Position numbers and translations under genes: made by a program
Part shown: piece after piece, positions 6,870 to 11,831 of the stretch
How positions within the stretch are numbered: position 1 is the first letter of the stretch
Layout of the letters: every line of letters starts with the position of its first letter
NCBI GenBank assembly: GCA_964551215.1
Contig: CAZKBV010000049.1
Coordinates: 1 to 11,831, forward strand
DNA from: JAFLUQ01 sp964551215
GTDB taxonomy: Bacteria; Bacillota; Clostridia; UMGS1883
Length of the DNA stretch: 11,831 bases
Reading direction: 5' to 3'
The notes under the pieces: generated by a model
What the model was told of the DNA's origin: nothing
What the model saw: only the letters and a program-made list of their open reading frames with translations
The model's database searches: none

Positions 6870-7634
6870 CTATTTATATTCCTCCAATGACTTAAACTCA
6901 TACCCCATTTCCCGCGCCTTGTCTATAAATGTCGCCATTGCGGCGGCATTATCCGCCGAAACCGCGTGAAGAAGTATAACCGCTCCGTTGTGAAGCTGGG
7001 GGATTATACTGTTTAAAGCGTAATCCGCCCCCTTTTGGGAATCGGTTTTCCAGTCCACATATGCCGCCGACCAGAAAACGGATCTGTACCCCATATCCGC
7101 CGTAAGTCCGAGAATCCGAGTGCTGTATTCTCCCCTTGGCGGACGAAGATATTTCATGCTCACGCCGTATTTTTCAAACATCATAAGATCCAACCCGTAA
7201 AGCTCGGCTTCCACTTCGCTGTCGCTCATATCGGGCAGCGAAGGATGATTCACGCTGTGATTGCCCACAATATGGCCTTCGTCAAGCATACGGCGGATAA
7301 GTTCGTCCTCGGCTTTTAGGTACGGGCCTGTCACAAAAAACGCCGCCGGTACCTTTTTTTCTTTAAGCACATCCAATATTTTGCCCGTATATCCGTTTTC
7401 GTAGCCCTCGTCAAAGGTCAGGTAAAGCGCCTTTTCATTCTCGCTGCCCATGTATATACAGCCGTAACGTTCCGTTTCGGCGATCTGCTCCGCCGTAAAT
7501 TCCGGTCGGGGCAGCATTTTTCGAAAGCCCCAGCCCTTTGCGGCGAGGTCGCCTTCTATAGCTGTGCCGAAAGTCGGGACGGCGCATGAACAAAGCAGGA
7601 ACGCCGCGGCAATAATAGGAATGAATCTTCTCAT
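6870..7634 (-). CDS. pdaA: PdaA-type delta-lactam-biosynthetic de-N-acetylase
   Basis: A 254-residue NodB-fold (CE4) polysaccharide deacetylase. In spore formers PdaA acts on cortex peptidoglycan: it deacetylates muramic acid residues freed of peptide by CwlD and closes the muramic-delta-lactam needed for germination lysis. Visible motifs are YLTFDEGYENGY (residues 71-82, catalytic D75), HSVNH (126-130, metal His pair), RPPRG (164-168), VDWK (193-196) and LLHAVS (221-226, H223). WGFRK near residue 35 and the YENGY block separate PdaA from general deacetylases. The second metal-binding Asp of the usual TFDDG is Glu here; B. subtilis PdaA has Asn there. The N-terminus has a lipobox-like LLCSC (C17), so it may be a lipoprotein. 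GGAGGT precedes the ATG by 5 bases. It is probably in a sporulation unit with spoIVB. Confidence 0.92.
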   Translation of the reverse strand: MRRFIPIIAAAFLLCSCAVPTFGTAIEGDLAAKGWGFRKMLPRPEFTAEQIAETERYGCIYMGSENEKALYLTFDEGYENGYTGKILDVLKEKKVPAAFFVTGPYLKAEDELIRRMLDEGHIVGNHSVNHPSLPDMSDSEVEAELYGLDLMMFEKYGVSMKYLRPPRGEYSTRILGLTADMGYRSVFWSAAYVDWKTDSQKGADYALNSIIPQLHNGAVILLHAVSADNAAAMATFIDKAREMGYEFKSLEEYK

Positions 7635-7680
7635 TTTACACCTCCGGAAAATATGAACGCGGTTTTGACGCGATAAAAAG

Positions 7681-7722
7681 GGAAAAGCTCGAAAGAGAGC
7701 TTCCTTTACGGGCTTTCGGCCC
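7681..7722 (-). terminator. Two additional hairpins between secF and pdaA
   Basis: On the - strand, downstream of the main secF terminator, GGGC/GCCC (7722-7719 with 7713-7710) forms a short stem. Next, GGAAGCTC (7704-7697) pairs with GAGCTTTTCC (7690-7681), with a two-base bulge, and is followed by CTTTTTATC. The second stem is terminator-like and could back up the stronger hairpin or shape the pdaA leader. The pairing is visible; the role is inferred. Confidence 0.35.
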
Positions 7723-7732
7723 TTATTGACGC

Positions 7733-7765
7733 AAAAAAAATGGCGCCGCGTTTTCGCAGTGCCAT
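7733..7765 (-). terminator. Intrinsic terminator of secD-secF
   Basis: On the - strand ATGGCACTGCG (7765-7755) pairs with CGCGGCGCCAT (7750-7740) across an AAAA loop, with one mismatch and one wobble, and is followed by eight T residues (7740-7733; the first shares the stem). It begins about 40 bases after the secF stop codon. It is a textbook rho-independent terminator and separates secDF from pdaA. Confidence 0.9.
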
Positions 7766-7804
7766 TTTATTAAGCAATATATAATTTTATTACTTCTTTT
7801 ATTA

Positions 7805-8698
7805 TTACTTCTTTTTCTTGGCGGGTTTCTTGTCTGTTCCGAGGCTGTTCCACCATGCCCAGAAGGGGCCGGAGATAAACAGAGAGGAATAGGTTCCGCA
7901 AACAATACCCACAATAATCGGAATAGCAAACTCACGTATGGATGTAACACCCATTACGCACAGCGCGCCGATTGTGAAAAGTGTAGTAATGGAAGAATTG
8001 ATTGTTCTGGTATAGCTGCTCTTGATGGCCGCGTCCGCAATTTCGCCGGGAGTTGCGCCTTTCATAAGCTTCTTGTTTTCACGGATACGGTCAAACACGA
8101 TGATAGTCGCGTTTATTGAATATCCGAGAATGGTAAGCACGGCGGCGACAAAGGTTGTGTTTACCGTCACTCCGAGAAGGGACTGGAAGCCGAACATAAT
8201 AATTATGTCATGCACAAGGGCAATAACCGCGCTTGTACCGCTCATGAAGTCAAAACGAATCGTGATGTAGAGAAGCATCAGAACCACCGCGATAAGCACG
8301 GCAATAAGAGTGTTGCCGATAAGCTGGCCGCTGACTGTTCCGTTTACCTTCTCGTTATTCATAACCGCGGACTGCTCAAGGCCAAACTCCGATTTAACAG
8401 ACTCAACGACCTCATCGCTGACAGTGTTGCTAAGCTCGGGAGTCTTGATTATAACCTGAGTGTCCTCTGTTTTCTGAACGGTTATATCTGTAGAGTCTAT
8501 ACAGTCGGAAACCAGCTTTTCAATGCTGTTTTCCATGTCAACGGTAACGCTCTTTCCAAGGTCAAACTGGAAAATATTGCCGCCTGTAAAGTCTATGCCC
8601 AGATTAAGCCCCTTTACGCAGAGAAGCGCTATGCTGGCCACAATAAGGACTATGGAAATCGTAAAGAAAATCTTCTTATGTGATGTAGGACTGAACAT
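7805..8698 (-). CDS. secF: Protein translocase subunit SecF
   Basis: A 297-residue polytopic membrane protein of the RND-like SecD/SecF family. With SecD it uses the proton gradient to pull secreted proteins out of the SecYEG channel. TM1 is about residues 9-28, then the GIDFTGG motif (34-40), a short periplasmic-type domain, and TM2-TM6 from about residue 130. The family motif LGYSINATIIVFDRIREN spans 191-208. The tail is lysine-rich (KPAKKKK). The length is typical for stand-alone SecF, unlike the fused SecDF of B. subtilis. The ATG overlaps the secD stop codon (TAATG), and GGAGGG lies 8-9 bases upstream, so translation is coupled to secD. A strong terminator follows. Confidence 0.96.
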   Translation of the reverse strand: MFSPTSHKKIFFTISIVLIVASIALLCVKGLNLGIDFTGGNIFQFDLGKSVTVDMENSIEKLVSDCIDSTDITVQKTEDTQVIIKTPELSNTVSDEVVESVKSEFGLEQSAVMNNEKVNGTVSGQLIGNTLIAVLIAVVLMLLYITIRFDFMSGTSAVIALVHDIIIMFGFQSLLGVTVNTTFVAAVLTILGYSINATIIVFDRIRENKKLMKGATPGEIADAAIKSSYTRTINSSITTLFTIGALCVMGVTSIREFAIPIIVGIVCGTYSSLFISGPFWAWWNSLGTDKKPAKKKK

Positions 8699-10023
8699 TA
8701 GGCATCCCTCCTTTTGTTTACACCGTAGAGAGCGGTGTTCTTAACTCCGAATCCGACAATGAGCTTAAGAAGCAGCTTTGTGAGGAATATAGCCGTCAGC
8801 ATACTGCATACGATACCTATGAACAGAGTAATGGCGAAGCCCTTTATGGTGCCGGTGCCGAAGAAATAAAGCACTACGCACGCAATAATTGTTGTTACGT
8901 TAGAGTCGATAACGGCTGTGATAGCGCGCTTAAATCCGCTGTCAACCGCCGCGCCGACGCTCTTGCCGTGACGAAGCTCGTCCTTGATTCTTTCAAAAAT
9001 AACCACGTTTGCGTCAACGGCCATACCTATGGAAAGGATTACACCGGCAATGCCCGGCAGCGTAAGAGTGACTCTGTAGCCGCTGTCAACGCCGTCGCCG
9101 ATAAAGAAGCCGGCCATAATAAGCAATATAACGCTGATGTAGGCCACAAGGCTGATATCCGCAACAAGGCCGGGCAGACGGTAGAATATAAGCATAAACA
9201 GCATTACAAGAATAATACCGATAAACGCCGCCTTAAGAGAGGTTTCCAAGGCCTGAGCGCCCAATGTGGGGCCTACGCTGCGGAGCTCCGCGTCCTTAAG
9301 CGCGAAGGGAAGGGAGCCGCTGCTGATAAGGTTTGCGACATTAACGGCTTCCTCGGCTGTGTAGCCGCCTGTGATAACGCAGGTTTCGCTGTCAATTTTA
9401 TCGTTGACGGAGGGGCTGAGCTGAATTTCGCCGTCAAGAGCAATGGAAATATAGTTCTTATTATCGCTTTTCAGAGCGACCGCCGCTTCGGTGGCCTGAG
9501 CGAACTTCTCCTGACCTTCCTTGGTAAAGGTAAGCTCAACATAATGCTCGCTTCTTCCGGCGTTTGTGGGATCGCCGTACAGATGCTCGGCGCTTTTTAC
9601 ATAATTCTTGCTTCCGTCCATAATCTCGTTGCCGTCGGCGTCAAGGAACTGAAGCTTTGCCACCTGGCCTATCATTTCAACCGCGGCCTGGGGGTCGTCG
9701 ATATTTGGTATTTCAACACGAATCTGCCTGTCTCCCTGACGGGATATGGTAGCCTCGGTGTTGCCTTGGGCGTCCAGACGGGCGCGGATAACCGCTTCGG
9801 CGGAATCCATATCCTCAGCCGTTACCTTTGTTCCCTCTTCAACATCCGGCTCAAACACGATTATAGAGCCGCCCACCAGGTCAAGGCCTTTTTTAATTCC
9901 CTTGTCGCCCAACACGCTGGGAATTTGAAAGTTACCGATTTTGATGTCAAAGGCACAGACGCTTGCGAACGCCGCTATGAGCACCATTATCAGTATAAAT
10001 GAAACAACACTCTTTGCTTTCAT
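8698..10023 (-). CDS. secD: Protein translocase subunit SecD
   Basis: A 441-residue partner of SecF. TM1 covers about residues 5-25, followed by GLDLVGG (46-52). A large extracytoplasmic P1 domain runs to about 245, then VGPTLG (250-255) and five more membrane segments. The C-terminal family motif GMAVDANVVIFERIKDE spans 333-349 and includes D337, the residue position linked to proton use. The protein is somewhat shorter than E. coli SecD (about 615) because it has a reduced P1 region, as in other Gram-positive stand-alone SecDs. AGGAGG lies 8 bases before the ATG, and a consensus promoter sits 40 bases further up. It forms a two-gene operon with secF; yajC is not adjacent. Confidence 0.96.
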   Translation of the reverse strand: MKAKSVVSFILIMVLIAAFASVCAFDIKIGNFQIPSVLGDKGIKKGLDLVGGSIIVFEPDVEEGTKVTAEDMDSAEAVIRARLDAQGNTEATISRQGDRQIRVEIPNIDDPQAAVEMIGQVAKLQFLDADGNEIMDGSKNYVKSAEHLYGDPTNAGRSEHYVELTFTKEGQEKFAQATEAAVALKSDNKNYISIALDGEIQLSPSVNDKIDSETCVITGGYTAEEAVNVANLISSGSLPFALKDAELRSVGPTLGAQALETSLKAAFIGIILVMLFMLIFYRLPGLVADISLVAYISVILLIMAGFFIGDGVDSGYRVTLTLPGIAGVILSIGMAVDANVVIFERIKDELRHGKSVGAAVDSGFKRAITAVIDSNVTTIIACVVLYFFGTGTIKGFAITLFIGIVCSMLTAIFLTKLLLKLIVGFGVKNTALYGVNKRRDA

Positions 10024-10062
10024 TTATTGATCCTCCTATTTCTTTAGTTTTTCAACGTTACT

Positions 10063-10091
10063 ATTATACTAAAATATTTTCAATTAGTCAA
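10063..10091 (-). promoter_or_regulatory. Sigma-A promoter for secD-secF
   Basis: On the - strand, TTGACT (10091-10086), a 17-base spacer (10085-10069) and a perfect TATAAT (10068-10063). The transcript would start near 10056 and reach the AGGAGG before secD. Its presence shows secDF can be expressed independently of the scfA-scfB genes upstream. No strong terminator separates it from scfB, so read-through is also possible. Confidence 0.85.
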
Positions 10092-10147
10092 TAGTAAATT
10101 TAAAAAAACTCTTTATTTTTGCTTATTATACAGTAATATACAAGCCT

Positions 10148-11503
10148 TTACCGCGCCTGTGCGAGACGCGCGGCAAGGGCAAGAGCGCACTCCGTACGCT
10201 TGCGCTGCATCTCGCAGGCAATGAAATACGGCTTATTTATATCGCCGTTCATATTGAAGGCGTTTGCGGCGCAGCCGCCGCTGCAGAAAAACCTGTTCCA
10301 GCACTTTTTGCACTCGTCCTTTGTATAGACGTTGCTCTTTATGAACATATCCCGTATTTCATTGTTTTGGATGCCGTCGTATACATTCCCCATTTTAAAT
10401 TCGGGCTTGCCGACAAACTGATGACAGGGGTAAAGATCCCCTTCGGGAGTCACCGCCAGATATTCGTTGCCGCTGCCGCAGCCCGAAAGCCGCTTATAGG
10501 CGCAGGGCCCCTGCTCAAGGTCAACCATAAAATGGAAGAAATTCACAAAACCGCCCTTTTCCCTGTATTGCGCAATATGCTCCGCCAAACGGTCATACTC
10601 GGCAAAAATTTTCGGCAGGTCGCTTTCCCTTATGGAGTAATCCTCCTTTTCGTCCGCCACAACAGGCTCAACGCTTATCTGCTCAAAGCCAAGCTCCATA
10701 AGGTGCTTTACGTCCTCGGCGAAGTCCAGATTATTACGGGTAAAGGTTCCGCGAACGTAGTAGTTGGTCTGATCGCGGCTGTCCGCGAGGCGTTGGAATT
10801 TAGGCACTATGCGCTCGTAGCTGCCGCTTCCGTCCACCCTTTTGCGGACGCTGTCGTGAACCTCCTTTCTTCCGTCCAAAGAAAGCACGACATTGCCCAT
10901 ATTTTCGTTTATGTAGGCCTGCTTATCCTCATCGAGAAGAATCCCGTTGGTGGTTATTGTAAAGCGGAACTCCTTGCCGAAGAGCTTCCCCCGCTCCTTG
11001 GCATATTCCGTAATCTCCTTCACAACGCCGAAATTCATAAGCGGCTCTCCGCCGAAATAGTCGATTTCGATATTTTTTCTGTTTCCGCTTTGAGCTATAA
11101 CGAAGTCGATAGCCTTTTTCCCTACCTCGGCGCTCATAAGCTCGCGCTTGCCCATGTACTCTCCCCCGTCGGCAAAGCAATACCTGCAGCGAAGGTTGCA
11201 GTCGTGGGCAATATGAAGGCAGAGAGCCTTTACCACCGGCTGTTTGTTCCAATGGGCGGCTATTTCTTCATATATATCCTTTGTAAACAAGAGCTTTTGC
11301 TCTTTAAGGGACATAAGCTCCTCCAAGGCCTCGTCGTACTCCGCCCCCGTAAGAGAAAGCTCCTCGGCCTTTTCGGGATTAAATTCCCCGTCCTCACTGA
11401 AGCAGTCCAAAAGCCTGTAGGCCTTTTCGTCCAAGGAATGTACCGCGCCGCTTACAACGTCCAGCGCTATGTATTCCCCCAAGCAGTTAAATTTGTGTAC
11501 CAT
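10148..11503 (-). CDS. scfB: SCIFF (ranthipeptide) maturase, radical SAM/SPASM enzyme
   Basis: A 451-residue radical SAM enzyme of the CteB/Tte1186 type. It installs a thioether bond from a cysteine sulfur to a threonine side chain in the SCIFF peptide. The N-terminal 80 or so residues fit the peptide-recognition (RRE) region of CteB. The radical SAM [4Fe-4S] motif is CNLRCRYC (C102, C106, C109), followed by FGGEPL for S-adenosylmethionine binding. The C-terminal SPASM/auxiliary cluster region holds C334, C342, C360, C398, C401, C407, C411 and C430, enough for two extra [4Fe-4S] clusters. The binding site is a weak AGGGTG 5 bases before the ATG. It lies 80 bases after scfA with a terminator-like hairpin between. 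It acts in the cytoplasm. The family assignment is firm. Confidence 0.95.
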   Translation of the reverse strand: MVHKFNCLGEYIALDVVSGAVHSLDEKAYRLLDCFSEDGEFNPEKAEELSLTGAEYDEALEELMSLKEQKLLFTKDIYEEIAAHWNKQPVVKALCLHIAHDCNLRCRYCFADGGEYMGKRELMSAEVGKKAIDFVIAQSGNRKNIEIDYFGGEPLMNFGVVKEITEYAKERGKLFGKEFRFTITTNGILLDEDKQAYINENMGNVVLSLDGRKEVHDSVRKRVDGSGSYERIVPKFQRLADSRDQTNYYVRGTFTRNNLDFAEDVKHLMELGFEQISVEPVVADEKEDYSIRESDLPKIFAEYDRLAEHIAQYREKGGFVNFFHFMVDLEQGPCAYKRLSGCGSGNEYLAVTPEGDLYPCHQFVGKPEFKMGNVYDGIQNNEIRDMFIKSNVYTKDECKKCWNRFFCSGGCAANAFNMNGDINKPYFIACEMQRKRTECALALAARLAQAR

Positions 11504-11518
11504 TTTATCACCCTAAAA

Positions 11519-11562
11519 AATACAAAATAAAAGGGCGGACGCCAATGTCATCAGCTCCGCCC
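11519..11562 (-). terminator. Terminator/attenuator between scfA and scfB
   Basis: On the - strand GGGCGGA (11562-11556) pairs with TCCGCCC (11539-11533), closing a 16-base loop, and is followed at once by TTTTATTTTG and then ATTTTTT. It sits between the peptide gene and its maturase. Partial termination here would give more scfA than scfB transcript, a usual need for a peptide precursor against its enzyme. Confidence 0.8.
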
Positions 11563-11583
11563 GAAAACCTTTGAGCCATGCTA

Positions 11584-11730
11584 TTACTTGCTTTTCCGCT
11601 CACACTTTTGGTTCGCGACCGTGCAGGACGTCTTGCACGCGCTCTGGCATGACGTCTGACATTCGCCGCAGCCGCCCTTGTTAACGGAAGCCGCAAGATT
11701 CGCGCCGGCAATTGTCTTTACGTGTTTCAT
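11584..11730 (-). CDS. scfA: SCIFF family ranthipeptide precursor
   Basis: A 48-residue peptide (MKHVKTIAGANLAASVNKGG then a cysteine-rich half) with six cysteines at 21, 24, 28, 32, 36 and 43, the defining 'six Cys in forty-five' pattern. The QTSCQSACKTSCTVANQ block is the strongly conserved SCIFF core. C32 and T37 sit at the same residue numbers as the thioether partners reported for CteA. The leader is about residues 1-20, starting MKHVKT as in other family members. AAGGAGG lies 8 bases before the ATG, a much better site than that of scfB. Two stops in tandem (TAA, TAG) end it. In some clostridia these peptides have been linked to population-density signalling and metabolism; here the role is unknown. 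Confidence 0.96.
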   Translation of the reverse strand: MKHVKTIAGANLAASVNKGGCGECQTSCQSACKTSCTVANQKCERKSK

Positions 11731-11756
11731 AAATTACGCCTCCTTAAACTGTTATT

Positions 11757-11768
11757 GCATAGCTATGC
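11757..11768. promoter_or_regulatory. 12-base palindrome upstream of scfA
   Basis: GCATAGCTATGC is a perfect palindrome located 27 bases before the scfA ATG, just upstream of the AAGGAGG. It could be a repressor operator or lie over the transcription start. A weak promoter-like pair (TTGCTC at 11793-11788, TAGCAT at 11770-11765, spacer 17) overlaps it. No regulator is encoded nearby. The palindrome is seen; the function is inferred. Confidence 0.35.
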
Positions 11769-11781
11769 TATGGGTTTATTT

Positions 11782-11831
11782 AAATCGGAGCAACGCTCCA
11801 TCAAGCTTGCTTGAAATGGAGCCTGCGAACG
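11782..11831. repeat. Dispersed intergenic hairpin repeat, copy 2 (cut by window end)
   Basis: This is the second copy of the repeat at 1911-1960. A nested inverted repeat is intact: GCTCCAT, CAAGC, TT, GCTTG, AA, ATGGAGC (11795-11821), a 12-bp stem with a two-base bulge. A small GGAGC/GCTCC hairpin precedes it and shares one arm, so the two folds exclude each other. It lies about 50 bases upstream of scfA and may continue past the window. Confidence 0.75.

Noticed and set aside
7635..7680. CATATTT as a sigma-G -10 for pdaA
   Set aside because: It lies so close to the ribosome binding site that the transcript would start at or after GGAGGT, and no -35 sits at the right distance.
8968..11530. 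Open frames on the + strand opposite secD (8968-10002) and scfB (10367-11530)
   Set aside because: Both oppose unmistakable genes and have compositions typical of antisense shadows.
11765..11793. Promoter for scfA (TTGCTC, 17 bases, TAGCAT)
   Set aside because: Both hexamers match consensus weakly, and the -35 falls inside the dispersed repeat; I could not call it as a promoter, though the spacing is right.

Overview
The window reads as a chromosomal segment of an endospore-forming Clostridia-class Firmicute. Three things point there: a SCIFF ranthipeptide precursor with its radical-SAM maturase (a hallmark pair of Clostridia), two forespore/cortex sporulation genes (pdaA and spoIVB), and AT-rich intergenic regions with consensus sigma-A promoters and AGGAGG-type ribosome binding sites. 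Base composition of the coding DNA is fairly balanced, unlike the very AT-rich Clostridium sensu stricto. I cannot name a genus. There are no tRNA, rRNA, CRISPR or transposase genes. No gene-free stretch exceeds 300 bases; the longest is 1854-2101 (about 250 bases), which holds a repeat and a promoter.

Region 1 (1-5173, + strand) is for plant-glycan use. A possible tail of an upstream gene (1-106) overlaps the start of a cytoplasmic GH127 (DUF1680) beta-L-arabinofuranosidase-like gene (51-1853). A dispersed hairpin repeat and a strong promoter follow. Then comes a secreted 1023-residue modular protein (2102-5173): signal peptide, copper-amine-oxidase-N-type stalk domain, two ricin-type trefoils, an FN3-like domain, a GH43-like five-bladed propeller, and an F5/8-type C (CBM32-like) domain. 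An outside-then-inside division of labour on arabinose- and galactose-rich plant polymers is plausible but inferred.

Region 2 (5238-5557) is a monocistronic rpsU (58-residue bS21) with a near-perfect promoter and a long hairpin that separates it from the convergent genes beyond.

Region 3 (5582-7634, - strand) is pdaA followed by spoIVB. PdaA makes the muramic-delta-lactam of spore cortex. SpoIVB is the forespore S55 protease that triggers pro-sigma-K processing. In Bacillus both are expressed in the forespore, so their adjacency suggests co-regulation.

Region 4 (7733-10091, - strand) is secD-secF, translationally coupled by a TAATG overlap, with its own sigma-A promoter and a strong intrinsic terminator.

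Region 5 (10148-11831, - strand) is the ranthipeptide locus: scfA (48 residues, six cysteines), an attenuator-like terminator hairpin, then scfB, the radical-SAM/SPASM maturase. A second copy of the dispersed repeat lies upstream of scfA at the window edge.

Most of the content belongs to known families. The parts most worth checking are the dispersed repeat, the scfA/scfB dosage arrangement, the unusual domain order and missing catalytic base of the GH43-like protein, the unusual spoIVB context, and the overlapping frames at the start of the GH127 gene.
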